Counted from the stretch's first letter, positions 11,402 to 22,749 are shown. The stretch is DNA of 64,000 nt from Acholoe squamosa (GCA_949317995.1 OX439036.1:4643207-4707206); one strand, 5' to 3'. Translations and numbers: made by a program. Notes: generated by a model not told the origin, from the sequence alone.

Positions 11402-14137
11402 TCAGTTCTCCTCATCGCTGCTTGGGGCCTCCTGCTTCACAACAACGATGCCCACCCCCAGCACCTTGGCTTTAACATGTTTGGTGCCACGGCGCCCTCG
11501 CAGGTTGTAGGGCACGGGTACCATCCTGTATGGCATAGTGTCCATCACACTGAAAGAAATTAAATCTCATTAAGAAACAGAACACAACAGAACCAATTCG
11601 TTAATGAAAGTAAAGTCTCAACATCAAGTTAACATAAATTTATATTGTGTTAATCATTCAGTGCCATCTGAAATGAAAATGGAATTTATTAGTGCAAACT
11701 TAAGGGAAATAAGTTAACAATACTAACCGTTCCATTGAGGGAGTGGTAGGGGTCAGCTCTGCAAATGCTGCACCGGGGAGGCCAGCATCGACAGCAGCGA
11801 CGGTCCCAGCTGTGGGTGGGGTCGCTGCGAAGGTGACCCTGGGTGGAGGAGGAGACACCCTTGCTGGAGACACTGTGGAGCTGAAAGTACAAACCACCAG
11901 TACCTGTATGAGACTGATTGCCACAGAAATGGACGGGGACCGTAGGGAGAGACCCACAAGTACAGTAGGGTGATACCTACATGAACAAAATGAAGCCCTA
12001 CAGAGACCCACCAGTACAGGAGGATGACATTAACGGACCAGGTCCAAGAAACGCTGTCTCCCACTTCCATGGCCATAATTACTAGCACATGTATGCATAA
12101 ATTTGTTAGGGAGGGGATACTTTATAATGTGTGCAATTTAATTTGGGTGTAAACGCTAGGCTATGGATCAAGATCAACCTGCTTAATTTCCTTTTTTGAC
12201 CTCACATTTAAGTTACATCGAGATAGCCAATGACACACAAAAAAAAAACCATAGCAGCAGGGTGCTGAGATTCAGATACTCGACATCTGAGAGGTTCCTA
12301 GATATGTGAGACATGCTTCGTTGTTCGCCAGGCAGAACCCGACACACCGTAGGTATCCACATGTCACTCATACCTATTTTAAATATTTATAAGGGAACCC
12401 AGCAAACATCTAGTGACCTCCAGTCTACCAGGTGAAAAAGTGTGTGTCACTCGCGATGTGAGATCAAAAATGAAATAAGGCAGTATTCTTCCAAATGTGT
12501 AGGTTGAAGTGGGAGACGGACTGGACTGAGGTATCCTGCACAGAAATGACAACACATGTTGGGTTAAGAATTAAACAAGTATGAATGTATACATGCATAG
12601 ATCCTGTGTTCCTGTACTGGATGGTCTACGTCGGGTGACATGCGTTATTCTATTGGTAATTACATATCTATAGGCTACCATAAACCTGTACTGGTGGGTC
12701 TACTATGGGTAACATGCATGCATTGCTCTTTTGGTTATTACACTATATCATGGTTTTGACTTACAGGTCATATTATAGGAATTAACAAGCATTACTAACC
12801 GAGGTGCTGAAGAGGCTCGGGGCTCACCCTTCCTCCTGCCAGTCCTGGTGCCAGACGTGCTGGCTACGGGGGCAGTGACTGAGCAGCTGCTGGATGGTCC
12901 TGAGCGGCGAGGGCGTGAAGGTGGTGAAGGTGGTGCTGCTTCTAAAGAGGTGCTGGCCACGGGGGAGTCACTGCTGCTGGTGCTGGCAACCTTCCTCCTT
13001 CGAGCCGGTGGAAGTGGTGGAGGCGAGGTGAGAGGTGCGGCACTACCAGCGGCATCAGCGGAAGTGCTAGCCTCTGGGCTGTCTGCTCGTGAGCTGCAAA
13101 TAAAAGTTCCACTGTAATTCTGTTGATGGTCAATTTGTCTATCACCCTCCTGTACTGGGGGACATATTATATAATTTTTTTTTATTAGATTTATGCAAAA
13201 TAACTTCTTCCCATAGATAGATTTTTAATTTTTTTTTTCTTATTTGTGACAATGTTAAAAATACTAACCGAGTGGCAGTTGGCTTCCTCCGTTTCTCGGG
13301 GAGGGGCCCAGTGGGAGGCGGTGCCTCTCCCTTGTTCCGCCGCGATGTCTTGCGGGTCCCCGGCGGCGCAGCGGCAGGCGGCGCTGCAGCAGGCGGCGCA
13401 GCGGCAGGCGGCGCAGCGGCAGGCAGCGCAGCGGCAGCAGGGGCCTCGACATCAGGGGCTGCTTGGGGGGCAGCAGCTTGAACTTCACGTTCTGATGAAC
13501 ATAAAAATACAACATTTAAGTTATGAGGTAAAATTTTTTATTTTCATATTTGACACTCCTTCCCTATAACCTATAATAAAAAGACAATGGAATACATTTG
13601 ACATAAAATCTAATTTCATAAGAGGATCCATACCTTCCTTGGCCAATGCCCGCACATCCCTCTTGTGGGCACGTTTTGCCTCTTTCTCTGCCTCAGTGAG
13701 GCTGGAGTAGGGCCTCTTCTTGTCATGGTCCTGAAATGAAAGGAAATAAATTGTTTAAAACAATAAGACAGTAACGCCAGTATGGCCTAAGATTTCACTT
13801 GCTCGTGTCACCCGACGTATACCTGGCAATACAGAAGGATCATGCCATAATACTACCTAAACAATTACGTGCGTCACCCGACGTATACCCTCCTATCTTA
13901 CCATATATACTACCCAAAAGATTACATGTGTCACCCGAAGTACACCCATAGGCCACACAACTAGCATAATCCATGTAGTATACATGTACATTCATTTATA
14001 TATTTCGTACTTACACGTTTCTGCTGTTTTCTTTTTTCCAGCTTTTCTGGATCCTGCTTTATTTTCTCTTCCCACTTCTTCTTTGATTTCTTTCGGCTGG
14101 CCTTGGCAGCCTCGGAGTTTGGGTCGGCATAAGGCAT
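11402..14137 (-). CDS. Six-exon gene for a 345-residue basic Pro/Ala/Ser-rich protein
   Basis: Exons by reading frame and GT-AG signals: 14137-14015, 13730-13634, 13491-13269, 13093-12800, 11880-11728 and 11549-11402. They total 1038 nt with no internal stop. The ATG follows directly after a splice acceptor (TTTGTAG/ATG), so a 5' non-coding exon lies upstream. The product begins MPYADPNSEAAKASRKK, with about 75 Lys/Arg-rich residues. It continues with an AAAPP repeat coded by a 15-bp GC-rich minisatellite, two Pro/Ser-rich modules (exons 4 and 5, both phase 2-2 and both ending CG/GTTAGT) and a short tail ending SSDEEN. The likely role is a DNA-binding accessory factor of the transposon, by inference. 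Similar gene structure is seen at 17304. An ATTAAA at about 11371 may serve polyadenylation. Confidence 0.8.
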
Positions 14138-14935
14138 CTACAAAGGAAGAAGAAGGGGTTATTAGCCGTGAACGTCACCCGACGTATACCCGTAGGAGTC
14201 ACCCGACGTACACCGTCACCCGTCGTATCCCCGCCTATTCTATAGCATTGACTATGTTAGCGCATAGCGATATCGCTCGGGGGTCGTGTTTATATGCCGT
14301 TTCGAGCAGTTAAGGGGTAATACTCTACTATTTTGAGGTTCATACACATTCCCCTACATGTTCTGCACTTATTTCGAGATACTTGTACCATATTATGCGG
14401 GAAAAGAAACATAATTCATCGATTTCTTACCTTGAAATCTATCGGCGTCCGTCGGGTGACTCCCAGCCGTTGTAACTCTACCGAGCAGTACCGCTAAGAG
14501 ACGACAGATGGCGCGCTGGAGCCTAGTTCATGCGTTTGGCGCTAGGGGATCCGTCGGGTCCCGGGTGTACGTCGGGTACCGCCCTAAGTGATGTTGGCAT
14601 AGCCGTGTGCCATGGTGGAGGAGGGGGTTGGTTGTTTCAGGGTTAGATACCTTGGTTATAAGGTAACTTACCATATATAACATATTAGTTAAATATATTA
14701 TGGAGGGTGGTAGGACTGAAAGTAGGGTATACGTCGGGTGACGCGAAAAACTACCCCAAGTGTGTCACTTGAGCGGGATGGAGCACCCAGGCCAAGATAT
14801 TAGAGCTAGGCTCCCAATTTTTTTTTTATACATATATAGACATGTTAAGGCTTTGCATGGTACATTTCTCTCTTCCCCCTTCTATATTTAAAATAGAGCA
14901 GGGAAGCCATGTTAGGGTATACGTCGGGTCCCGCG
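12623..14935. repeat. Motif-1 array, right cluster (about 12 copies)
   Basis: Copies at 12623, 12697 (decayed), 13804, 13871, 13928, 14171, 14196, 14214, 14447, 14545, 14563, 14724 and 14914. The group 13804-14231 is on the minus strand and the rest are on the plus strand. Some copies lie within introns of the six-exon gene and others lie upstream of it. The core CGTCGGGTGAC is the best-kept part; two copies end in CCCG instead of GACG. Confidence 0.8.
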
Positions 14936-15182
14936 TTAAACTGCCCAAATACATTTTTGGCCCCAGCAGATAAAATTATTTGCCTACGTATACCTATATG
15001 GTCTTAAAATTTTCCCTTTGTTATGGGGGAAATACCAAAACACAAAATAGAACCTATATGCCTTGTGTTTTTTTTTTTACAAGATGTAGTACAGATTTTT
15101 GTGTTTTTGCTTGAAAAAAGCCTCATTTTGGGCAGTTTTAGGCCCCCCACTCCCTTAATATGCCTCGGAGATATGCAAAACC

Positions 15183-15202
15183 CATATGGGGGGATTCAAC
15201 TT
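15183..15202 (+). repeat. Internal inverted repeat, left arm
   Basis: CATATGGGGGGATTCAACTT recurs inverted at 19639-19658, with weaker similarity continuing about 20 bp on both sides. The right arm lies about 120 bp inside the right terminus of the unit. The left arm may therefore mark the left end region of a second element, or one placed inside the larger unit. Confidence 0.6.
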
Positions 15203-15746
15203 ATGATGTATTTGGCCCTTTTTGGCTTCTGGGAGCTACAGCAAAATATTCAAAGCCCCATTCTTCTTAATTCTAATCATATTTGATAGAAAACATATAG
15301 GGGCTTAAAAAAAGGGCAAATTTGCGTATGTCGGCCTATTATTTTTAGAGATATAGGCCTTTGAAGGTGAAAATTCACCAAAAAATGTCATTTTTTCACC
15401 TTTTCCTCTATGTTCAAGGTCATGTATTATATGATAAATCATTTCTAGGACATCCTGATTTATTTTTTCCATGAGGGGACACTCATAGCTAATATTTCAA
15501 TATCGTTCGGAGTTGATTGATCTCGTAAATTTTCCGCGGGAAGGCCTACTTTGAAAAATGACAGGTTTTCTAACCACCAGGCATATAATAAAAGTAGATT
15601 AGCTAGCCTGCTAAAATACTAGCTTTATTCTTATAAATAGCCACCATGAAAGGGGTCCTTATAGGGGTCTATTGGGCAGAAAAAAAATTGGCACTACCTT
15701 GGAACCCAACATCACCACAGCCATCAACGTAATTTTCAATTTTGAG

Positions 15747-16816
15747 AGTGTGACCAACGCTGAACGGTCATTTTCCTCAATTAATCAATAAATACTGGTC
15801 ATTTCTATAATTATTCTACCCAAGCTATGTCAAAATATCTAGTTTCTCACCACAGAAGTAAAAAAGCGAAGAAAGGTTTCACAGGCTGGCCATAAGGGGG
15901 GGTTCTTCGTATGTTTCAGCGTTGGTCACACTTTCGCGCTGAAATCAGCGCGGGAAAGAAAAACGACTTCCTGTTAACCGGCGGAAATGACCTACATCCA
16001 GGTGTCTTTGTAAACAACTCAGAGGAACCCAAGCTGTGAAACTGGAGCCAATCAAAGCAAATTGTCCTCAACTTTCCATTGGAAAATCACCACAAAGGTA
16101 AGGAAATTTGATGAAATTTTCATAAAATGTTGTTGTGGAAGTGTGCAGGGATATGTAGATTGCTTGTTGTGTACTGCAATGATTTAATTTGGATGCTAGG
16201 GGGTAAAAACGATCTGGGAATGAAGTTTCCTAACCGCTACGGCCATTGGCTTGCCTGGGATGAGCGATTAGGCTTGGTCCGGTCCCTCTCCCCGGTAGCT
16301 TCAGCGTTGGTCACACTTTGCTCGCATGGCAGAGAACGGTCGAAATAGGTGGAATTTGGTGGTAGATTAGGGTCTGTACTACATCTTAGAATGGTTTAGC
16401 ACCCTTTTCCTCCATTTTGAGACAACCCCCGGGCTTTTACGAAGCCAGGGTGGCGAAAATCAGCTGAAAAATACATGTTCTTAGGCCCAAAACTTGCTTA
16501 TTTTACAAATTTTCATGTTTTTTGCATGTTAAAAATTCTGAACAGGCCTCCCCCATTGTTTTATTCTATTTTGCTCATGTTTGAATGGTCAGCTTTCCCT
16601 CAGTGCAAGCCTATAGGTATTTAACCCGAAAATGTGACCAACGCTGAAGCCGAGTCAAGTTCGGCCCCACGTTCGCCCATACATATACACCGGAGTAAAT
16701 TCTAGTCATCATTACTTAGATAGGACTAGTATCTAACCACCTGGCCACATATATTCACTATTTGACATTTCCCCTCTTCTTTATGGCACATTTTTGAAAG
16801 TGTGACCAACGCTGAA
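15747..16816. repeat. Motif-2 array, left cluster (5 copies)
   Basis: Consensus TTCAGCGTTGGTCACACTTT. Copies at 15747-15764 (minus), 15915-15935 (plus), 16300-16319 (plus), 16629-16648 (minus) and 16797-16816 (minus). No motif-1 copy occurs right of 14935 and no motif-2 copy left of 15747. Confidence 0.8.
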
Positions 16817-17303
16817 TCGATAAATTTTGGGCTATAAGGTATGAACGGTACACTTCCACTGCACATATGTCATTCATATTTGGCCATAAGATGGCCCTAA
16901 GGTTCCTCTAACTTATAGAAGTACCAACAAGTACATCCTGAATACTTCCTAAAAAAAAAGAAATTTCTGGTGGTTATATTTTTGGTTTTCACAAGGTGTT
17001 TGGTCAGTATTTTTCCGTGTCATGTCTGTATGTGCTCATTTTTTTTCTTATACCTATAGGACATCACTAACATCATATAAATGCCCCATAATGTGTGTTT
17101 CCTGCAATTTGTCACTCATTATTTACATTTTCCACTTGGTACCAAAATTCTCAAAATCTATTAAAAATACCAATTTTATATTTGTAGACTAACCTCGGAC
17201 ATTGTATAACATTATATAGACATCGTATATATTTGGAATTATTTTCTGAGGGTTTTAATGTGTTTCTGGCTATATTTTAATCACTATTTGATTTATTTTA
17301 CAG

Positions 17304-17989
17304 ATGTCATCAACCAGCTCAGACACAGAGCCAGTGTCTCCAGAGCCGGTCAAAAAGAAGATCGCCATGACGCCCGCGGAACGTAAGCGGAAATCAAGGG
17401 CAAAACTCAAGATGGTCCGGGGCGAGGAGGCCATCAACATGAAGAATGCGGCGGACATGAGGGTCAAGAGAGCTAGGGACAAGCTCACTGACACGCCAGA
17501 AGAGCGTAGGAGGAAGCAAGATCTCTCCAACCTCCGCTCAAACAAGTGTAACGCTAAAAAGGTGTGTTGATCTTCCAGTGGGTTACAGGTAAAAGGTGTA
17601 CAATAAGATTCAATAACAAATAGAGAAATCATAGGTATATCAAAATGTAATATTGGTATGGATAAAGTAGTAAGTATGTATTCACATGCATGTTGTATGT
17701 ACTCAATTTCTCATTCCTTTTTCTTATTCAGCGTGAGCGGAAGAGGACGGGGCCAGACCCAGGTGAAGGTACATCTGCGGGACCTGCAGCACCACTGCCA
17801 GTGACCACACCGTCGGCAGCTCCCGCAGTGGCACCATCCCGCCAGGCTGATGCAGGTACTCCTGCTGGTACCTCGAGCAAGGGCAAGGGCCGTGGTAAGA
17901 CAAGCGCCACCACGCCTGCTGTCACCTGTTGTCACCGCTTCAGCGTTGGTCACGTTTTCAGGGATTCTGATGAATTTGAGGAGCTTTAG
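17304..17989 (+). CDS. Two-exon gene for a basic protein, 3' end disrupted by tandem repeats
   Basis: Exon 1 is 17304-17561 (ATG directly after TTTTACAG; donor AAG/GTGTGT). Exon 2 starts at 17732 after TTATTCAG and joins in phase. The product begins MSSTSSDTEPVSPEPVKKK. It then has Lys/Arg-rich repeats (AERKRKSRAKLK, then PEERRRKQ) and an Ala/Pro/Ser/Thr-rich stretch ending in KGKGRGK. The frame ends at 17989 inside the first 382-bp tandem unit, so the natural 3' end is probably lost; an alternative donor (GAAG/GTACAT) lies near 17768. It resembles the six-exon gene at 11402-14137 in layout, though not clearly in sequence. A role binding motif 2 is inferred from position only. Confidence 0.65.
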
Positions 17990-19110
17990 GTAATATGCTT
18001 ACCAGCCCAATGAATCATGTTGTATGGTGTTAAACTGTTTTGTAATGGTTAGTAGACCACTCAGGCTAGTTTATAAAGACAATATGAGCTACCTTTGTAT
18101 ACTTTTATGTTAGGTGTGGCTCGCTGGTAGTTGTAAGTCTTGGGAAAAAAAGTGAAAATTAATTTCAAAGTCATGATAGGGACCCTATATGTGCCTGAAA
18201 TCTGTATATTTATGCTCTATTTAATAGAGGAAGAGGTTCTGTGCCTTGGAATGTAACAGGGATGTAATCCAATAAGTTATATTGAGTGTATGGTGGAGTA
18301 ATCAATATGTTGTCACCGCTTCAGCGTTGGTCACGTTTTCGGGAATTCTGATGAATTTGAGGAGCTTTAGGTAATATGCTTACCAGCCCAATGAATCATG
18401 TTGTATGGTGTTAAACGGTTCTGTATTGCTTAGTAGAAATGTTTGGCTGTTTCAAAAGGGCAAAATGAGTTATGATGGTGTATTTTTATGTAAGGTGTGG
18501 CACGCTCGTAGTTGTAAGTCTTGGGAAAAAAAAGTGAAAATTAATTTCAAAGTCATGATAGGGACCCTATATGTGCCTGAAGTCTGTATATTTATGCTCT
18601 ATTTAATAGAGGAAGAGGTTCTGTCCCTTGGAATGTAACAGGGATGTTATTCAATAAGTTATATTGAGTGTATGGTAGAGTAATCAATATGTTGTCACCG
18701 CTTCAGCGTTGGTCACATTTTCGGGGATTTTGATGAATTTGAGGAGCTTTAGGTAATATGCTTACCAGCCCAATGAATCATGTTGTATGGTGTTAAACGG
18801 TTCTGTATTGCTTAGTAGAAATGTTTGGCTGGTTCAAAAGGGCAAAATGAGTTATGATGGTGTATTTTTATGTAAGGTGTGGCACTCTCGTAGTTGTAAG
18901 TCTTGGGAAAAAAAGTGAAAATTAATTTCAAAGTCATGATAGGGACCCTATATGTGCCTGAAATCTGTATATTTATGCTGCTCTATTTAATAGAGGAAGA
19001 GGTTCTGTGCCTTGGAATGTAACAGGGATGTAATCCAATAAGTTATATTGAGTGTATGGTAGAGTAATCAATATGTTGTCACCGCTTCAGCGTTGGTCAC
19101 GTTTTCGGGA
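17931..19110 (+). repeat. Tandem repeat of about 382 bp, three units plus a fragment
   Basis: Units start at 17931, 18312, 18694 and 19078 (periods 381, 382 and 384). Each carries one motif-2 copy at its start (17939, 18320, 18702, 19086). Units 2 and 3 are the most alike. Amplification has multiplied the motif and cut into the 3' end of the basic-protein gene. Confidence 0.9.
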
Positions 19111-19447
19111 GTTTGCGAGGGTTCGGTGAAGGCCAAGATAAGTTCCTTGAGTTACTCATAGATGGCCAAGGGTCCTTTTCCTGTATAATAGACCTTCTTA
19201 AGATAAAGCAGAGTAATTTTCAAGAGAATATGATGAGTTTTGGTGAACTGAGGGTAAAGTTAAAATTGTGGATCGATTTTCACCAAAATTTACATCTCGC
19301 GCTATATTACACAAGACCCATAAATCCAAAAGTTTAGATCCCCGGTTTTTGATTTTTGGTCAACTTAAACTACTATATTGTAGTATTATTGAAACAGCAT
19401 TTGGTGACAATCCAAGCATTACTCAGTGTGGTATTGATGTTATATCT

Positions 19448-19468
19448 AAAAACGTGACCAACGCTGAA
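19448..19468 (-). repeat. Last motif-2 copy
   Basis: An inverted copy (GTGACCAACGCTGAA) close to the right end of the unit. It completes a set of ten, counting the four inside the 382-bp units. The rest of 19111-19640 shows nothing else. Confidence 0.75.
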
Positions 19469-19638
19469 CGATTTTCTAAGGGTTTTACACCATGGGCTAT
19501 AAAAACTGAACCCCTGGGAGTTGAATCCTTGAACGGACCTTTCTGATATGCCAAGATATAGGGCTTTCAATAAAATAAAGTGTTATTAAGTAATACTGAG
19601 TTTGTAAATCTATCAGTCCTGAGCCAGATATACATAGA

Positions 19639-19658
19639 AAGTTGAATCCCCCCATATA
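19639..19658 (-). repeat. Internal inverted repeat, right arm
   Basis: Reverse complement of 15183-15202, with the core GGGGGGATTCAACTT exact. Confidence 0.6.
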
Positions 19659-19751
19659 CCATTTGTAGCTCTATCCCATCCCGACCAGAATAAATGATAA
19701 ACACACAGATGTTACTTAATTTAGAGTTTTTATTGAAAAAAAAGCCAGATA

Positions 19752-19775
19752 TGGATGATTCATGACAATTGGTCA
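19752..19775 (-). repeat. Right terminal inverted repeat
   Basis: Read on the minus strand it begins TGACCAATTGTCATGAATC and matches the left terminus in 23 of 24 positions. TA follows outside at 19776-19777. Confidence 0.75.
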
Positions 19776-19958
19776 TATATAGTAACTTCTACTTCCAGAA
19801 TCCCTACTAATTTTGTTTCTTTTCAATATTAGGAGGTTTGTCAGTTGTCACACTTGAGATGTAAAGGTGTGAGCGAGAATACACAGAGGGGGATATGTCA
19901 CTAAATATGCCTGATTTTCATGAAGGGTCATCTCCCCATATGTCAGTGTATTGTGTGA

Positions 19959-20222
19959 AGAGGCCATTTCTCAATGTACTACGACTGCAGACAGCCACTA
20001 CGATTTAAAAATGCCAAGAATAAGCCAGGCTATCGTAGGAACTGCCCTAAGACTGCTCACTACGATTAGCAGCTATGCAGTAATTACATAAGGTTTAGTA
20101 GGGCAGTCATACTGGTGCAGACATTAGGGACTAATAGTGCATGGTACTGTTAAGGCCAAATTATTAGGTTCTCACTACGATTTAAAGGCCAGCAGTCGTA
20201 GTGCGTTAAGAAATGGCCTTCT
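19959..20222. mobile_element. MITE with AGGCCATTTCTYAA ends, copy 1
   Basis: The ends are inverted (AGGCCATTTCTCAATG at one, TTAAGAAATGGCCT at the other), with further ACTACGACTGC/GCAGTCGTAGT pairing inside. The paralogous site near 31905-31925 lacks the insert. A second copy occurs at 43459-43725 in the equivalent place of another array copy. Confidence 0.8.
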
Positions 20223-22740
20223 GACTTTGTGATAGAATGCCACTGTTCAATCCTGAATGTATAACAATAGATCAAAGAGAGCAGCATGAGTCTACGTGTT
20301 GTGTAGAAGCACAGTGATGTTACATATACTCAGATAGATTAGTCCTAGTACCCTGATCAAAAGCATATTCTACACTTTTAGAAATAACTGTTGCATCTAC
20401 CAGGGATCCTCGTAAAACTGTCACTATTGCATTGCATTAAACCAGTGTAGTCTTTACAATGAAGCACTGTGGGACAAGGAGTCTCTGAAAATAACAATGG
20501 ATCTCTGGAAACTTTGGAACAAGGATTTCACTGTATTCCGACTATTTTCTTTTGTTAACAGTGTAGGACTACCCATACAATCATGAGGTATCAGTGGAAG
20601 ATGTAGATGATGCATTTAGCCATGCGGCAGAGGTAGGGCTGCAATGCAATGACCTCTTTTGTGCATGTAGCAGAATGTATAGACTTATATAATTGATGCT
20701 GAAGCTTGTCAATTCCCCAGGGAATCTCAGCCAAAATGGCTACAGTAAACAACAGGTATAACATCTCAGCAGCAGTTGCACCTGCATGAGGAATTACAAA
20801 TTAAATCATTTGATTTGAATGGTCTTCAAAGCCTACACCCAGTAGGATCAATACTACACCCCTGTAGGCATGATGGGAATAGCGAACACGGTAGTGAATG
20901 TGTGTTTACCTATGTTTAGTGCACTTATAAAAGCAGCCAGCCACTACTGGCAGCTTTAGATGGGGAATACCTGTTTTCAAACACATTTACTCATTCTTGT
21001 ATATCTCATCAGGAATTATTATTGTGTTATGTATTCCCACTATCTAGCAATTGATATACATATTAAGTGGAGGCAGAGATGATTTGGAAAAGGGGGAACA
21101 ATTGTTACCCTTTGTACTGTCATATTACCTTTAGAAACTGACTCTGGTGCTGCATTGAAGAATCCTTCAAACAAAGTGTAATCAACATCCATCCCACATT
21201 CTATGAGCTGTTCACTATCCATCCCGCTTTGTGTGAGTAGAGTCTGGCCCAATCACCAGTGTATTGAAGTTCCTTTGAGTAAAGTATCATTGATATAAAG
21301 ATATAGTTTTCAGTTGGATCGGGGGGGGGGGGCATTATTTGCCCTGGACCCCATATCATGTACTTGGTGACCTACAGACCTATATATGTAACAGTGATTG
21401 ACAGTCTTATCTCCCTGTCCCCTTTCATCTAAGAGAATTAAGGTATTCCTGAGAGTGCATCAAGTAATATGACATAAGGCAATGGGAGTACCACCATAGA
21501 ACTTCACATGTAAGTCTCACCTTGACTTTGAGAAATAAGCGAATGTCAACGACCATGGGATATTTCAGCATTGATTTCACCGAGGTAAGGCTGTCTGTAT
21601 TCAACGACGCCTTATGGGTTTTCTAATGATGGCACATAGTCTGTCAGTCTTCAGTAATAGTTAGGTATGTCCTGTTCAATATAATACTCTATGACAGATT
21701 TGAGAAATACTTGGATTGTGAAAATTGTAGTGTGTATCGTTTATATGTCAGGAGGACATTATATTTACCTTTCATTTGTCATGAGTTATTCCTGTAAAAT
21801 ATCCCATGGAGAGTTGACATTTGCATTTATGTCATGGCTACACAGGTTTTGAAAGCTTTTGAATAAATAAACTCAACAATATTTAACTCTGTTTGCTGTG
21901 GCAGGTCACGTGACCATCAGCCATTGAATACGGGCCTACTGTATTCCATCCCCCAATTGAATACGGGGCTGCTAGTACTACTCTATAGTAACGGTCGTAT
22001 CTGCCATGACATAATATGATATTGGCCACACCTGAGGCATGGAAAGGTTGTTATTCCTGTTTAGTGCTTAAGTTTCTTTCAATAACCTTGTAGCCCCAGC
22101 ATTCATTTAGGACAATTCCTTTTTTTTTATATACTCCTGGAGGGCCCACATGATGCTCCAATGAGGTGCAGGTAAGCAGACCTACCAGAAATCTATTAGT
22201 GCATTATTACGACCAATGGGCATCATTATACACCCCCCTGTCAGTGACCTTTAAAGGGTTAGATGGTAATAAAAGGGCATGACCTGCCACAATCTATCCA
22301 GAATCCTCAGATGCAGCAGCTTTCTTTGAACCCATATTGTGTGAAGTCTGATACATCCTGACATACATCAAAACTAACCAAATTGACCCGCGATCATTAT
22401 TGGTATTGATTGCTGGTGCACAGTCACAGTACCATCAGGGTTAAAGAGAAGTCACAGGCACAGGATACTTCTTTGAAGGGAGGGTCCTTATATTTAGGAA
22501 GGTGGTGAAAAGATGATGCATAGAATCAATATAATGATATCCAATTAGATGTCATCAAGTGTAATCTGACTACATGTAGATGTAAGACTCGTAGATATTG
22601 ATACACATTGAAAGAAATATGGGTTTTCTTTACCTAGAGATGAAGCACATAGGGATGGATAGGCTAGGGAACTTAATATATGTTGATTTGTTCTTCTTAA
22701 AATATTTTTTTTTTCTGTTTCTTCATTTAACTTACCTGTT
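20223..22740. other. Copy A of the array, right part
   Basis: No gene is supported. It aligns in order with 31.9-34.6 kb: for example, 'tttgaacccatattgtgtga' at 22325 and 34393, and 'gtcttcaaagc' at 20821 and 32512. It includes a homopolymer of G at about 21320-21332. Confidence 0.55.
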
Positions 22741-22749
22741 TGACACTCA

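Larger units (their letters stand above)
14138..17303. other. Non-coding spacer between divergent basic-protein genes
   Basis: It holds the last motif-1 copies (to 14935) and then the first five motif-2 copies (15747-16816). No gene is seen. The ATG of each flanking gene follows a splice acceptor, so their promoters and first exons should lie in here. A small inverted repeat (GGTGAAAATTCACC) is at about 15366-15380. Confidence 0.6.
6637..19775. mobile_element. 13.1-kb DNA-transposon unit with terminal inverted repeats
   Basis: The ends are inverted repeats of 24 bp with one mismatch, starting TGACCAATTGTCATGAATC, each flanked outside by TA (6635-6636 and 19776-19777). Paralogous flanks align with 28-32 kb: the offset is about 24.9 kb left of 6.6 kb and about 11.7-12.0 kb right of 19.8 kb. 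The interior is therefore an insertion of about 13 kb into one copy of the array. Inside are a DDE-like gene, two basic-protein genes on opposite strands and two different dispersed-motif arrays. Because the two motif arrays do not mix, the unit may be two adjacent or nested elements. I found no internal copy of the terminal repeat near 15 kb, so this stays open. Confidence 0.7.

Noticed and set aside
13246-13569. Ala/Gly- or Gln-rich plus-strand frames
   Set aside because: They are shadows of the GC-rich minisatellite in exon 3 of the minus-strand gene.
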